Shown one piece after another: positions 53,790-64,000 of a stretch of 64,000 nucleotides of DNA (its first letter is position 1; the number at the start of each line of letters is the position of its first letter). A program made the translations under genes and the position numbers. The stretch lies in assembly GCA_013822765.1 (NCBI GenBank), contig PNKY01000002.1, forward strand, positions 744,001 through 808,000, read 5' to 3'. The notes below the pieces were generated by a model. It did no database searches and was not told the origin of the DNA. It worked only from the letters and a program-made list of their open reading frames with translations. Origin of the DNA: Rhodospirillum sp. (GTDB lineage: Bacteria > Pseudomonadota > Alphaproteobacteria > Dongiales > Dongiaceae).

Positions 53790-54797
53790 ATGGCGAAACC
53801 CGCGCAAAGCCGCGCTGCCAAGGCCGGCGGCGAATCCACGCCCCAAGATATCCTCAAATATTATCGCGACATGCTGCTGATCCGCCGGTTCGAGGAAAAG
53901 GCCGGCCAGCTCTACGGCATGGGTCTGATCGGCGGCTTCTGCCATCTCTACATCGGCCAGGAAGCCGTGGTGGTGGGCATGCAGGCGGCGGCCGAGCAGG
54001 GCGATACCGTCATCACGTCGTACCGCGATCACGGCCACATGCTGGCCTGCGGCATGGACGCCAAGGGCGTGATGGCCGAGTTGACCGGACGCAAGGGCGG
54101 CTACTCCAAGGGCAAGGGCGGCTCCATGCACATGTTCAGCCGCGAAAAGGGCTTCTACGGCGGCCATGGCATCGTCGGCGGCCAGGTGCCGCTCGGCACC
54201 GGCCTCGGTTTCGCGCACAAGTACCGCGAGGATGGCAAGGTGAACATGTGCTACCTCGGCGACGGCGCGATCAACCAGGGCCAGGTCTACGAAAGCTTCA
54301 ACATGGCGGCGCTCTGGAAGCTGCCGGTGGTCTACGTGATCGAGAACAACAAATACGCCATGGGCACCAGCATCGAGCGCTCATCGGCTGGCACCGAGCT
54401 CTATAAGCGCGGCGTCGCCTATGGGATCACCGGCGAGCGGGTCGACGGCATGGACGTGATGGCGGTGCGCAAGGCCGGCGCGGCGGCGTTGGCTCATGCG
54501 CGCGGCGGCAAAGGCCCCTTCATCCTCGAGATGATGACCTATCGCTATCGCGGTCACTCGATGTCCGACCCGGCGAAATACCGCAGCAAGGAAGAAGTCG
54601 CGAAAATGCGGCAGGAGCATGACCCGATCGACCGGCTGCGCGAATACATCCTGAGCGGCAAGGTGGCCGACGAGGCGAAGCTCAAGGACTTCGACCGCGA
54701 GATCAAGGAGATCGTCAGCGCTGCCACCGAATTCGCACAGCAGTCGCCGGAGCCCGATCCGTCGGAGCTGTGGACCGACATCCTGGTCGAAGCGTGA
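53790..54797 (+). CDS. pdhA: Pyruvate dehydrogenase E1 alpha subunit
   Basis: 335 residues. Thiamine-diphosphate domain with GDGAINQGQVYESFNMAALW and the phosphorylation-loop-like YRYRGHSMSDPAKYRSKEEV. Decarboxylates pyruvate together with PdhB. First gene of pdhA-pdhB-pdhC-four small genes-lpd-lipA. Confidence 0.97.
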   Translation: MAKPAQSRAAKAGGESTPQDILKYYRDMLLIRRFEEKAGQLYGMGLIGGFCHLYIGQEAVVVGMQAAAEQGDTVITSYRDHGHMLACGMDAKGVMAELTGRKGGYSKGKGGSMHMFSREKGFYGGHGIVGGQVPLGTGLGFAHKYREDGKVNMCYLGDGAINQGQVYESFNMAALWKLPVVYVIENNKYAMGTSIERSSAGTELYKRGVAYGITGERVDGMDVMAVRKAGAAALAHARGGKGPFILEMMTYRYRGHSMSDPAKYRSKEEVAKMRQEHDPIDRLREYILSGKVADEAKLKDFDREIKEIVSAATEFAQQSPEPDPSELWTDILVEA

Positions 54798-54812
54798 GCA
54801 AGGGAGGCGACA

Positions 54813-56171
<1,359 letters not shown>

Positions 56172-56183
56172 GGAGGCCGGGCC

Positions 56184-57488
56184 ATGCCCATCAATATCCT
56201 GATGCCCGCCCTCTCTCCCACCATGACCGAGGGCAATCTCGCGCGCTGGCTCAAGAAGGAAGGCGACGCGGTGAAGCCCGGCGACGTGATCGCCGAGATC
56301 GAGACCGACAAGGCGACCATGGAGGTCGAAGCGGTCGAAGAAGGCAAGATCGGCAAGATCCTGGTGCCCGATGGCGCGCAGGGCGTGAAGGTCAACGACG
56401 TGATCGCCGTGCTGCTAGAGGAGGGCGAGGACGCCGGCGCCATCAAGGCCGGCGCAGCGCCCGCCCCGAAAGCCGCTGCGGCCCCAGCCCCCAAGGCCGA
56501 AGCAGCACCCGCGAAGGCCGAAGCGCCGAAACAACCTGCCGCCGCTCCCGCAGCGGCAGCACCAACACCAGCGCCCGCAGCTGCATCCGGCGCGCGCATC
56601 TTCGCCAGCCCACTTGCCAAGCGCCTGGCGCAGCAGCACGGGCTGGACCTGTCGCGCGTCGTCGGCTCAGGTCCGCACGGCCGCGTGGTCAAGTCTGATG
56701 TCGACAAGGCCGCCGCGAGCGGCACCGCGAAGGCCGCGCCAACCGGCGCCAAGGCGCCTTCGGTGCCGGGATTCCAAGCGTTCGGCGAGCCGGAGTTCGA
56801 GCTCCATCCGCACAGCATGATGCGCAAGACCATCGCGCGCCGGCTGCAGGAATCGAAGCAGTTCGTCCCGCACTTCTATCTCACGATCGATTGCGACATC
56901 GACCGCCTGCTGAAGGTGCGCGAAGAGGTCAACGCCGGCGCGCCGAAGGAAGGCAAGGGCGCCTTCAAGCTGTCGGTCAACGATTTCGTCATCAAGGCCT
57001 GCGCCGTTGCGCTGAAGCAGGTGCCGGCCGCCAACGCTTCGTGGAGCGACGAGGGCGTGAAGTTGTACAAGTCCGCGGACATCTCGGTCGCGGTCGCGAT
57101 CCCGAACGGCCTTATCACGCCGATCATCCGCCACGCCGAGGACAAGCGCCTGTCCGACATCTCGGCCGAGATGAAGGATCTCGCCGGCCGCGCCAAGGCC
57201 GGCAAGCTGAAGCCGGAGGACTATACCGGCGGCAGCTTCTCGCTCTCCAACCTCGGCATGTTCGGCATCAAGGACTTCGCCGCGATCGTCAATCCGCCGC
57301 AGGGCTGCATCATGGCGGTCGGCGCCGGCGAGCAGCGGGCCGTCGTCAAGAACGGCGCGCTCGCGGTGGCGACGGTGATGAGTTGCACCTTGTCGGTCGA
57401 TCACCGGGTGGTGGACGGCGCCATCGGCGCCGAATATCTGGCCGCGTTCAGGAAGCTGATCGAAAATCCGCTGGCGATGCTGGTGTAG
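56184..57488 (+). CDS. pdhC: Dihydrolipoamide acetyltransferase (E2)
   Basis: 434 residues. Lipoyl domain (Lys43 in ETDKATME), Ala/Pro linker, peripheral-subunit-binding domain about 137-172 ([20 protein letters not shown]), and the acetyltransferase core ending with the catalytic [16 protein letters not shown]. Core of the complex. Followed after 5 bases by the first of four small cysteine proteins rather than by lpd. Confidence 0.97.
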   Translation: MPINILMPALSPTMTEGNLARWLKKEGDAVKPGDVIAEIETDKATMEVEAVEEGKIGKILVPDGAQGVKVNDVIAVLLEEGEDAGAIKAGAAPAPKAAAAPAPKAEAAPAKAEAPKQPAAAPAAAAPTPAPAAASGARIFASPLAKRLAQQHGLDLSRVVGSGPHGRVVKSDVDKAAASGTAKAAPTGAKAPSVPGFQAFGEPEFELHPHSMMRKTIARRLQESKQFVPHFYLTIDCDIDRLLKVREEVNAGAPKEGKGAFKLSVNDFVIKACAVALKQVPAANASWSDEGVKLYKSADISVAVAIPNGLITPIIRHAEDKRLSDISAEMKDLAGRAKAGKLKPEDYTGGSFSLSNLGMFGIKDFAAIVNPPQGCIMAVGAGEQRAVVKNGALAVATVMSCTLSVDHRVVDGAIGAEYLAAFRKLIENPLAMLV

Positions 57489-57493
57489 GTCCG

Positions 57494-57835
57494 ATGCGGG
57501 GTGCGCTGGCTCTGGTGCTCCTGCTGGCCGGCGCGACCGCCGCTTCGGCTGGCGATCCGCTGGAGAAGCAGTTCTTCGATTACTTCACGCAGCGCTGCCA
57601 GGCGGCGATGGAGGCGGAATGGAAAGCCGCCAACCTCGATCCCGCCAATCCCGAAGCGCACGAGGTCATGACGAAATATTGCACGTGCACTAGCCAGGCG
57701 GTGGTGAGCTTCCTTAACGCCGAGGAGATCATCGCCTTCGCCACCAACCCTGAGCAGGAACCGGCCGCCAGCAAAATGCGGCCGCATTTCATCGAGTGCC
57801 AGGAGCGCGCGCGCAAGAAGGCAGAGCAGGGTTAG
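57494..57835 (+). CDS. Small exported protein with C-X27-C-X-C-X36-C pattern (paralogue 1)
   Basis: 113 residues with a cleavable signal peptide (MRGALALVLLLAGATAASAG). The mature part has four cysteines: TQRCQAAM, KYCTCTSQ and FIECQERA, spaced C-X27-C-X-C-X36-C. Otherwise helical and charged with a Lys-rich end. The last spacing and the CxC are shared with the next three genes, so they form one family. Start 5 bases after pdhC. Being exported, it cannot touch the cytoplasmic dehydrogenase complex directly. No known family recognised. Confidence 0.8.
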   Translation: MRGALALVLLLAGATAASAGDPLEKQFFDYFTQRCQAAMEAEWKAANLDPANPEAHEVMTKYCTCTSQAVVSFLNAEEIIAFATNPEQEPAASKMRPHFIECQERARKKAEQG

Positions 57836-57859
57836 ATTGCTGGAGAGGGGAGAGCGATC

Positions 57860-58219
57860 ATGAAGTGGGTTCTCATTATTGTCGGCGGCATCGTCGGGCT
57901 GCTCGTACTGCTCGGCGGTCTTGGCTACTACTTTCTCAGCAAGCCAATCGATCCGAACTCGGACATTGGCCAGGAGTATGCGAAAGGTTTCAAGACCTCT
58001 TTCGTGGAGAGCTGCCTCGGTCGGGCAAATGCCGCGGCCGCGGATCAGGTGACGCATCAGCAAATGCAGACCGCATGCGAATGCGGCGCGGAGGGTACCT
58101 ATCATGAGATCAAGGATGTGCCGCTGACGGAGCAATATTCGCGCCTGCAGGAGCCAGACATGCAGCAGAAGATGGGCGAGATCATGCAAACCTGCATGCA
58201 AAACGCCGGTCTCCAGTGA
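57860..58219 (+). CDS. Small membrane-anchored protein with C-X20-C-X-C-X36-C pattern (paralogue 2)
   Basis: 119 residues. One N-terminal hydrophobic helix (about 4-26, Gly-rich) after a Lys, so the remainder should be periplasmic. Cysteines: VESCLGRA, TACECGAE and MQTCMQNAG; C-X20-C-X-C-X36-C. GGAGAGGGGAGAG precedes the ATG. Predicted helical between cysteines. Function unknown. Confidence 0.8.
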   Translation: MKWVLIIVGGIVGLLVLLGGLGYYFLSKPIDPNSDIGQEYAKGFKTSFVESCLGRANAAAADQVTHQQMQTACECGAEGTYHEIKDVPLTEQYSRLQEPDMQQKMGEIMQTCMQNAGLQ

Positions 58220-58277
58220 GTCTCGGGAGTCGATGATGGCGGGCATGGGCCTCGGGGCTGAGAGCAATGGTGAGTAG

Positions 58278-58646
58278 ATGCTGCGGTGGTATCTGGCCAG
58301 TCTGGTGTTCCTGCTGGTCGTCAGTCCGGCCATCGGATTCGGCGTCTACCACTATGTGATGACCCATCCGGCCGAGCCGGGAACCCTGGCCGGACGGGTC
58401 TATGAAAAGACGGTGAAAGCGAAGCTGTCGCGCCTGTGCATGAAGAACATGCGCCCTTTTGTGAAGGCCGACGATACCGAGGAGCAGCTGGAGGCTTCGT
58501 GCAGGTGTTTCGCGGACGACATGTTCGAGAAGTTCCGCCACGTGCCGCCTGGCGACCTCGACGCGATGGCCGAGCAGAAGGAGACGCAGCAAAGCGCCCA
58601 GGCGATCTTCACCAAATGCGCCAATCAGTCCGGCGTCAGCGAGTAG
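58278..58646 (+). CDS. Small membrane-anchored protein with C-X20-C-X-C-X36-C pattern (paralogue 3)
   Basis: 122 residues; N-terminal membrane helix (about 5-25). Segment GRVYEKTVKAKLSRLCMKNM, then EASCRCFADDMFEKFRHVPP and FTKCANQSG. It resembles paralogue 4 most (VYEKT/VYERT and MFEKxRxVPPxxL), so these two come from a later duplication. Spacing C-X20-C-X-C-X36-C. Confidence 0.8.
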   Translation: MLRWYLASLVFLLVVSPAIGFGVYHYVMTHPAEPGTLAGRVYEKTVKAKLSRLCMKNMRPFVKADDTEEQLEASCRCFADDMFEKFRHVPPGDLDAMAEQKETQQSAQAIFTKCANQSGVSE

Positions 58647-58655
58647 TCGGGTGGA

Positions 58656-59015
58656 ATGCTGAAGTGGCTGGTCCTGGCGATCGTGATCATAGGTGCGGGG
58701 TTGGTGGGTCTCTACAAATACTCGCTGGATCATGCGACTGAGGAGGGTTCCTTTTCTGCCAAGGTCTATGAGCGGACGATTGAAAAGCAGCTGCTGACGG
58801 CCTGCAACGCGCTGGTCAAGGAGGTTCGGCCGCCTGACGACGAGAACACGCCGGCGCAGTACGCTGCGACTTGCGAGTGCGTCGCCAACGAAATGTTCGA
58901 GAAGGTCCGTACCGTTCCGCCGGACGAGCTGGAGAGCTACTTCGAGAAGGACGCGACCAAGACGAGCCTGCAGAACATCATCGAGAAGTGCGGCTATGCC
59001 GCGGGATTGAACTAG
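58656..59015 (+). CDS. Small membrane-anchored protein with C-X22-C-X-C-X36-C pattern (paralogue 4)
   Basis: 119 residues; N-terminal helix (about 4-22). FSAKVYERTIEKQLLTACNA, ATCECVANEMFEKVRTVPPD and IIEKCGYAAGLN; spacing C-X22-C-X-C-X36-C. Starts 9 bases after paralogue 3 and ends 18 bases before lpd, so it is clearly in the operon. Confidence 0.8.
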   Translation: MLKWLVLAIVIIGAGLVGLYKYSLDHATEEGSFSAKVYERTIEKQLLTACNALVKEVRPPDDENTPAQYAATCECVANEMFEKVRTVPPDELESYFEKDATKTSLQNIIEKCGYAAGLN

Positions 59016-59033
59016 AGAACCGAGGACTCACCG

Positions 59034-60434
59034 ATGGCTGAAACCAGTTTCGACCTCATTATCGTGGGCGGCGGACCGGGTGGATACGTGACCGCGATCC
59101 GTGCCGCACAGCTTGGCCTGAAGGCCGCTTGCGTGGAACGGGAGCATCTGGGCGGCATCTGCCTCAACTGGGGCTGCATCCCGACCAAGGCGCTGCTGCG
59201 CTCGGCCGAAGTCGGCCATCTGCTCAAGCATGCCGACGCCTACGGCTTCAGCGCCAGCAACGTGACGTTCGACCTGAAGAAGGTGGTCGACCGCTCGCGC
59301 AAGGTCGCGAATCAGCTGTCCGCCGGCGTGAAGCACCTGCTGAAGAAGAACAAGGTCGAGGTGTTCGACGGCCATGGCCGGCTCAACGGCCCGGGCAAGC
59401 TGAAGGTGGAGAAGGACGGCAAGCCGGTCGCCGACCTTACCGCCAAGAACATCATCCTCGCCACCGGCGCGCGGGCGCGCGCCCTGCCGGGCCTGGAGCC
59501 GGACGGCAAGCTGGTGTGGACCTACAAGGAGGCGATGGTGCCCCCCACCATGCCCAAGTCGCTGCTGGTGGTCGGCAGCGGCGCGATCGGCATCGAGTTC
59601 GCCAGCTTCTACCGCACCCTCGGCGCCGAGGTGACGGTGGTCGAGGTGCTGGACCGCGTGCTGCCGGTAGAGGATGCCGAGATCTCCGCCTTCGCCAAGA
59701 AGGCGTTCGAGAAGCAAGGCATGAAGATCATGACCTCCGCCACCGTGAAGGCGCTGAAGAAGGGCGCCGACAACGTGACCGCGACGGTCGAGGCCGGCGG
59801 CAAGTCACAGGACATCACGGTCGACCGCGTGATCCTGGCCATCGGCATCGTCGGCAACGTAGAGAATCTCGGCCTCGAGGGCACCAAGGTGAAGGTCGAA
59901 AAGACCCATGTGGTCGTTGACGGCTATGGCGCCACCGGCGAGCCGGGCGTCTACGCCATCGGCGACCTGGCCGGGCCGCCCTGGCTGGCGCACAAGGCCA
60001 GCCATGAGGGCGTGATCTGCGTCGAGAAGATCGCCGGCGTGAAGGGCGTCCATCCGCTCGCCGTCGCCAACATCCCGGGCTGCACCTACTGCATGCCCCA
60101 GGTGGCGAGCGTCGGCCTCACCGAGCAGGCCGCCAAGGACAAAGGCTACGACGTCAAAGTGGGCAAATTCTCCTTCATCGGCAATGGCAAGGCGATCGCC
60201 CTGGGCGAACCGGAGGGGCTGGTCAAGACCGTGTTCGATGCCAAGACCGGCGAATTGCTCGGGGCACATATGATCGGCGCGGAGGTGACGGAGCTGATCC
60301 AGGGCTATACCATCGCCAAGACCATGGAGACGACCGAGGCCGAGCTCATGCATACCGTCTTCCCGCACCCGACCTTGTCGGAAATGATGCACGAGGCGGT
60401 GCTGGCGGCTTATGGCCGCGTGATCCATATGTAG
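59034..60434 (+). CDS. lpd: Dihydrolipoamide dehydrogenase (E3)
   Basis: 466 residues. FAD site IIVGGGPGGYVTAIRAAQLG, redox disulfide C43/C48 in GGICLNWGCIPTK, NAD site LLVVGSGAIGIEFASFYRTL, and C-terminal HPTLSEMMHEAV with the active-site His-Glu. Reoxidises lipoyl groups of the pyruvate dehydrogenase complex. Confidence 0.97.
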   Translation: MAETSFDLIIVGGGPGGYVTAIRAAQLGLKAACVEREHLGGICLNWGCIPTKALLRSAEVGHLLKHADAYGFSASNVTFDLKKVVDRSRKVANQLSAGVKHLLKKNKVEVFDGHGRLNGPGKLKVEKDGKPVADLTAKNIILATGARARALPGLEPDGKLVWTYKEAMVPPTMPKSLLVVGSGAIGIEFASFYRTLGAEVTVVEVLDRVLPVEDAEISAFAKKAFEKQGMKIMTSATVKALKKGADNVTATVEAGGKSQDITVDRVILAIGIVGNVENLGLEGTKVKVEKTHVVVDGYGATGEPGVYAIGDLAGPPWLAHKASHEGVICVEKIAGVKGVHPLAVANIPGCTYCMPQVASVGLTEQAAKDKGYDVKVGKFSFIGNGKAIALGEPEGLVKTVFDAKTGELLGAHMIGAEVTELIQGYTIAKTMETTEAELMHTVFPHPTLSEMMHEAVLAAYGRVIHM

Positions 60435-60455
60435 AGAGCGACTGTTGGATTCGCG

Positions 60456-61409
60456 ATGACACCTGACCTGAAGCTTCGCCACCCCGAAAAGGCGCACCGG
60501 CCGGATAATCCCGTGCTGCGCAAGCCGGACTGGATTCGAGTCAAGGCGCCGACCAGCGCCGCGTATGCCGAGACCAAGGCGCTGGTGCGCAAATACAACC
60601 TGCACACCGTGTGCGAGGAGGCTGCCTGCCCGAATATCGGCGAGTGCTGGCAGCAGAAGCACGCCACTTTCATGATCCTGGGATCGGTCTGCACCCGCGG
60701 CTGCGCCTTCTGCAACGTCGCCACCGGCCGGCCTGACCAGCTCGACCCGCATGAGCCGGAACACGTCGCGGAGGCCTGCGCGCAGCTGGGCCTCAAGCAT
60801 GTGGTCGTGACCTCGGTGGATCGCGATGATCTCGACGATGGCGGGGCTGGGCACTTCGCCCAGGTGATCCGCCGCATCCGCGCGGTCTCGCCGGGCACCA
60901 CCATCGAGGTGCTGACGCCGGACTTCCTCAACAAGCCGGGCGCGATCGCCAAGGTGGTCGAGGCACGGCCGGATGTGTTCAACCACAATCTCGAAACCGT
61001 GCCGCGGCTCTATCGCTCGGTGCGCCCGGGCGCACGTTATTTCACCTCGCTGCGCCTGCTGCAGAGCGTGAAGGAGATCGACCCGCTGATGTTCACCAAG
61101 TCTGGCATGATGGTCGGCCTGGGCGAGGACAACAACGAAGTGTTCCAGGTGATGGATGACCTGCGCGCCGCCGACGTCGACTTCCTCACCATCGGCCAGT
61201 ACCTGCAGCCGACCAAGAAGCACCACGCCGTCGAGCGCTTCGTCCCGCCGGCCGAGTTCGAGATGTTCAAGCGCCAGGCGATGGGCAAGGGCTTCCTGCT
61301 GGTTGCGGCCTCGCCGCTGACCCGCTCCTCGCATCACGCCGGCGATGATTTCCAGCAACTGCGGGCGGCACGGGAAGCCCAGGCAAAGGCGGGCGCCGTT
61401 GCGGAATGA
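60456..61409 (+). CDS. lipA: Lipoyl synthase
   Basis: 317 residues, radical SAM. Auxiliary cluster C53/C58/C64 ([14 protein letters not shown]), radical-SAM cluster C79/C83/C86 (CTRGCAFC), and the C-terminal SSHHAG serine region ([10 protein letters not shown]). Inserts sulfur into octanoyl groups on the lipoyl domains of PdhB and PdhC encoded upstream. Stop overlaps the next start by 4 bases. Confidence 0.97.
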   Translation: MTPDLKLRHPEKAHRPDNPVLRKPDWIRVKAPTSAAYAETKALVRKYNLHTVCEEAACPNIGECWQQKHATFMILGSVCTRGCAFCNVATGRPDQLDPHEPEHVAEACAQLGLKHVVVTSVDRDDLDDGGAGHFAQVIRRIRAVSPGTTIEVLTPDFLNKPGAIAKVVEARPDVFNHNLETVPRLYRSVRPGARYFTSLRLLQSVKEIDPLMFTKSGMMVGLGEDNNEVFQVMDDLRAADVDFLTIGQYLQPTKKHHAVERFVPPAEFEMFKRQAMGKGFLLVAASPLTRSSHHAGDDFQQLRAAREAQAKAGAVAE

Positions 61410-61861
61410 AGGTCCACACCGAACAAAAGATCCTGCCTTTCAAGCCGGACGAGATATTCGAACTGGTCGGTGACGTCGCGAAGTATCCGGAGTTCCTGCC
61501 CTGGTGCACCGGCGCGCGCATCCGCGAAAAGCAGAAGACCTCGACCGGCGAGACCATGATCGCCGACTTGATGATCGGCTTCAAAATGGTGCGCGAGAAG
61601 TTCACCAGCCGAGTCACGCTGGATCGGCCGAACCTGCGCATCGACGTCAACTATCTGCAAGGGCCATTCAAGACGCTGAAGAACCACTGGACCTTCTCTG
61701 CGACCCAGAACGGGCAGTGCCAGATCGACTTTCACCTGGAGTTCGAGTTCAGCTCGGTCCTGCTGCAGAAGCTGATCGGCGTGCTGTTCCACGAGGCGGT
61801 GCGCCGCATGGTGGCGGCGTTCGAAGCCCGCGCTTATCAGCTCTATAAGCCGATCTCGTAA
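61406..61861 (+). CDS. COQ10/RatA-family START-like protein
   Basis: 151 residues filling one START/polyketide-cyclase fold. [20 protein letters not shown] and PWCTGARI, then [16 protein letters not shown] and a C-terminal helix [20 protein letters not shown]. Homologues bind ubiquinone and aid respiration (Coq10); the name ribosome-association toxin RatA is used for the E. coli member. lipA coupling is conserved in alphaproteobacteria. Its end overlaps the convergent DUF429 gene by 19 bases. Confidence 0.9.
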   Translation: MKVHTEQKILPFKPDEIFELVGDVAKYPEFLPWCTGARIREKQKTSTGETMIADLMIGFKMVREKFTSRVTLDRPNLRIDVNYLQGPFKTLKNHWTFSATQNGQCQIDFHLEFEFSSVLLQKLIGVLFHEAVRRMVAAFEARAYQLYKPIS

Positions 61862-62649
61862 TAGACCCGGCCCTCCAGTCGCTGGAACGCATCCGGCTCC
61901 TTCGTCAGGTCGGCGCGCGCCGTTGCGACCGCGCCGATGGCGGCATCGAGCGCGTCGCCGCCTTCGTTGTCGACCAGGAGCGAGCGCATCCCGCGGCTGG
62001 GCGCGGACAGCGTGCCGCGATCGATCAGTCCATCCAGGATCCGCCGGCGCGCTTTCCGGTGCGCGGCGTCCTTGCCCTTGTAGGGCGGGTAGAGATCGAT
62101 CGACTTCAAGGTGCACGCGGCGCAGACCTCGATCAACGTCGGCTTGCCCGCCAGGAGCTTCAGCTGCGGTCGCACCGTTGCGGCTCTGTTCGCGACGAGC
62201 GGCCGCAACACACCGGATATGCCCCACCAGGTCTGGCGATAGAGACGCAGATTGTAGGAATTGAACGGGGTCTTGGCGATCCGGTCGGTCATGCGCTTGT
62301 GCTCGGCGGCGTTGTGCCGGGTGCGCATCAGGCTGCGGAACGTATCGGCGTCGGTGAAGTCTGCGGCATAGCGCAAGGCGAAGCTGCGCCAACTCCGCGC
62401 GCCGACCAGATCGCGCGGCAGGCTGAACGGGAAGTCGCAGCCGACACGCGCGACACCAAGGCCGGCGATATGGCGCGCGAGAGCGGGGACAGCTTCGGCG
62501 GGTGCTTTTCCGCCACCCGGCAGGTCAATGGCCGCGACACAGGCCAACAGGTCCAGCGCACCGTTGCCGTCAAGCCGGCCCTCCGCCACCCAGATCTTGC
62601 GGCCGGCGTCGCTGGCGCCGCTGAAGTCGACGCCGAGGATGCGCGTCAC
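61843..62649 (-). CDS. DUF429 family protein
   Basis: 268 residues from GTG 62649. Begins TRILGVDFSGASDAGRKIWV, the RNase-H-like first strand with Asp; CDFPFSLPRDL and NEGGDALDAAIGAVATARA follow. The fold suggests nuclease or phosphotransfer, function unknown. Overlaps the upstream cinA-family gene by 4 bases. Confidence 0.75.
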   Translation of the reverse strand: MTRILGVDFSGASDAGRKIWVAEGRLDGNGALDLLACVAAIDLPGGGKAPAEAVPALARHIAGLGVARVGCDFPFSLPRDLVGARSWRSFALRYAADFTDADTFRSLMRTRHNAAEHKRMTDRIAKTPFNSYNLRLYRQTWWGISGVLRPLVANRAATVRPQLKLLAGKPTLIEVCAACTLKSIDLYPPYKGKDAAHRKARRRILDGLIDRGTLSAPSRGMRSLLVDNEGGDALDAAIGAVATARADLTKEPDAFQRLEGRVYYEIGL

Positions 62650-63113
62650 GAAGCGGCCTCGGCCAACATCTCCAGCGCGCGCTCGACGGTCGCCTGCCGC
62701 ACCGCGGCGCGGTCGCCGTGGAACTGGTGACGCTCGATCACCGGATCGGCGCCGCGCCGCGCGACCGCGAGATAGACCAGGCCCACCGGCTTGGCCTCCG
62801 TTCCGCCGCCAGGCCCGGCAACGCCGGTCACCGCCACCGCCACGTCCGCCTTGGAATGCCTGAGCGCGCCTGCCGCCATCTCGCGCGCCACATGCACGCT
62901 GACCGCGCCGTGATGCGCGATGAGGTCGGCCGGCACGCCGATCAACTCGGTCTTGGCTTCGTTGGAGTAGGTGACGAAACCGCGCTCGAATACATCGGAT
63001 GATCCCGCGATATCCGTGATGGCGGCCGCGATCATCCCGCCGGTGCAGGATTCCGCGGTCGCAATGCGCAGTTGCTTGGCGCGGTAGAGATCGAGGAGGG
63101 TGGTCGCGTCCAT
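62646..63113 (-). CDS. pncC: CinA-family nicotinamide-nucleotide amidase
   Basis: 155 residues, the stand-alone C-terminal CinA domain: RIATAESCTGGMIAAAITDI, GSSDVFERGFVTYSNEAK, AVAVTGVAGPGGGTEAKPVG and GDRAAVRQATVERAL. Recycles NMN to nicotinate mononucleotide. ATG 63113. Next to ispDF as is common. Confidence 0.92.
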   Translation of the reverse strand: MDATTLLDLYRAKQLRIATAESCTGGMIAAAITDIAGSSDVFERGFVTYSNEAKTELIGVPADLIAHHGAVSVHVAREMAAGALRHSKADVAVAVTGVAGPGGGTEAKPVGLVYLAVARRGADPVIERHQFHGDRAAVRQATVERALEMLAEAAS

Positions 63114-63153
63114 GGTTCGTGTGCTCCTCATTCACGCTGCGAGGAGAGAGTGG

Positions 63154-64000
63154 CTAGCTCGCTGGCAACGCCACCGTTGCCGTGGCCTGTGCGGCGATGC
63201 CTTCGCCGCGACCGGTGAAGCCGAGTTTCTCCGTCGTCGTCGCCTTCACGCTGACCCGGTTGGCGGAGATTTTCAAGATTTCAGCGACGCGCTTCACCAT
63301 GGCGTCGCGGTGCGGCCCGACTTTCGGCCGCTCGCAGATGATGGTGACGTCGCAATGCGCCACGCGACCGCCGCGCTCCGCCACCAGCTTGGCGGCGTGG
63401 TCCAGGAACTTCCAGGATTCGGCGCCGCGCCACTTCGGATCGCTCGGCGGGAAATGCGCGCCGATGTCCTTGGCGCCGATCGCACCCAGGATCGCGTCGG
63501 TGATGGCGTGCAGCCCGACGTCCGCGTCCGAATGCCCTTCCAGCGCCATGTCGCAGGGGATGCGCACGCCGCACATCGTCACGCCATCGCCGGGGATGAT
63601 CCGATGCACGTCGAAGCCATTGCCGGTTCGGAATTCCATCTGTGTGCCGATCATCCGCTCCGCCCGCTCCATGTCGTCCTGTGTCGTCACCTTGAAATTA
63701 CGCTCCGAGCCCATCACGAAGGTGACGGGAATGCCGGCCGCCTCCGCCACCGCCGCGTCGTCGGTCAGCTCGCCGCCCGCCACCTTGCGGTGCGCCGCCA
63801 GGATAGCAGCGAAATGGAAGGCCTGCGGCGTCTGGGCGCGCCACAGGTCGCGCCGGTCGACGGTATCGCCAACCCGCCCACCCGCGCCGCGCTTGATGGT
63901 GTCGACCACCGGGACCGCGACCAAGATGGCCGGATGCTGCGCCAGCGCGTCGATGGTCCGGCTGATCGTGCCGGGATCGATCAGCGGCCGCGCGGCGTCA
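63154..64000 (-). CDS. ispDF: Bifunctional IspD/IspF isoprenoid enzyme, 5' end outside window
   Basis: Reverse-strand frame open to base 64000. The visible N-terminal part is the end of the IspD cytidylyltransferase ([10 protein letters not shown], then [15 protein letters not shown] and [20 protein letters not shown]). IspF follows from about [18 protein letters not shown] with zinc/active-site residues in [19 protein letters not shown] and [13 protein letters not shown]. Two MEP-pathway steps in one chain, typical of alphaproteobacteria. Confidence 0.95.
   Translation of the reverse strand, partial: DAARPLIDPGTISRTIDALAQHPAILVAVPVVDTIKRGAGGRVGDTVDRRDLWRAQTPQAFHFAAILAAHRKVAGGELTDDAAVAEAAGIPVTFVMGSERNFKVTTQDDMERAERMIGTQMEFRTGNGFDVHRIIPGDGVTMCGVRIPCDMALEGHSDADVGLHAITDAILGAIGAKDIGAHFPPSDPKWRGAESWKFLDHAAKLVAERGGRVAHCDVTIICERPKVGPHRDAMVKRVAEILKISANRVSVKATTTEKLGFTGRGEGIAAQATATVALPAS

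Overview
This is a GC-rich chromosomal window from an alphaproteobacterium. The evidence is the gene orders glyA-nrdR-ribD-ribE-ribH-nusB-thiL, DUF177-rpmF-plsX-fabH-ihfA-merR-tRNA-Pro and tpiA-secG-pyrG-kdsA-eno-ftsB-pdhABC-lpd-lipA-COQ10/RatA-cinA-ispDF, a SAM-II riboswitch, a K+-independent H+-pyrophosphatase, and the ubiquinol-cytochrome c chaperone. The layout suits Rhodospirillales-like lineages best; genus cannot be set from sequence reading alone.

Layout. 1-1700: minus-strand osmC-like/metY unit preceded by two consecutive S-adenosylmethionine aptamers, the first followed by an intrinsic terminator and the second by a hairpin over the ribosome binding site. 1750-6290: two AT-richer genes of unknown function around a valine-catabolism pair (3-hydroxyisobutyryl-CoA hydrolase and mmsB) and an LdtR-like MarR regulator. 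6300-7500: glutaryl-CoA dehydrogenase. 7800-15115: a complete branched-chain amino-acid ABC transporter with a small membrane protein and two tandem binding proteins, each closed by a terminator. 15188-21141: rpiB, glyA, nrdR, riboflavin genes without ribBA, nusB, thiL. 21213-30569: membrane proteins, hppA, bamE, lipid-synthesis genes, ihfA, merR and tRNA-Pro(GGG).

30574-38445 is the accessory part: a frameshifted phytochelatin-synthase gene, small orphan proteins, a DoxX protein, an SRAP peptidase, a secreted nuclease, and a nitrile hydratase operon in which the alpha-beta pair is present twice before one activator gene. Then come a class III nucleotide cyclase, bfd with two Fur-like boxes, and bfr. 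40589-46053 is a minus-strand block: ppiD-trpE, a methyltransferase-glycosyltransferase fusion and a DMSP-lyase-like cupin, without trpG/D/C following trpE.

46219-64000 is mostly housekeeping (tpiA, secG, pyrG, kdsA, eno, ftsB, the pyruvate dehydrogenase complex, lipA, ispDF). The pyruvate dehydrogenase operon is unusual: between the E2 gene and the E3 gene lie four consecutive small exported proteins that share one cysteine pattern (C-X20-27-C-X-C-X36-C). The 36-residue spacing is the same in all four. I do not recognise this family; it is the best candidate here for an undescribed system.
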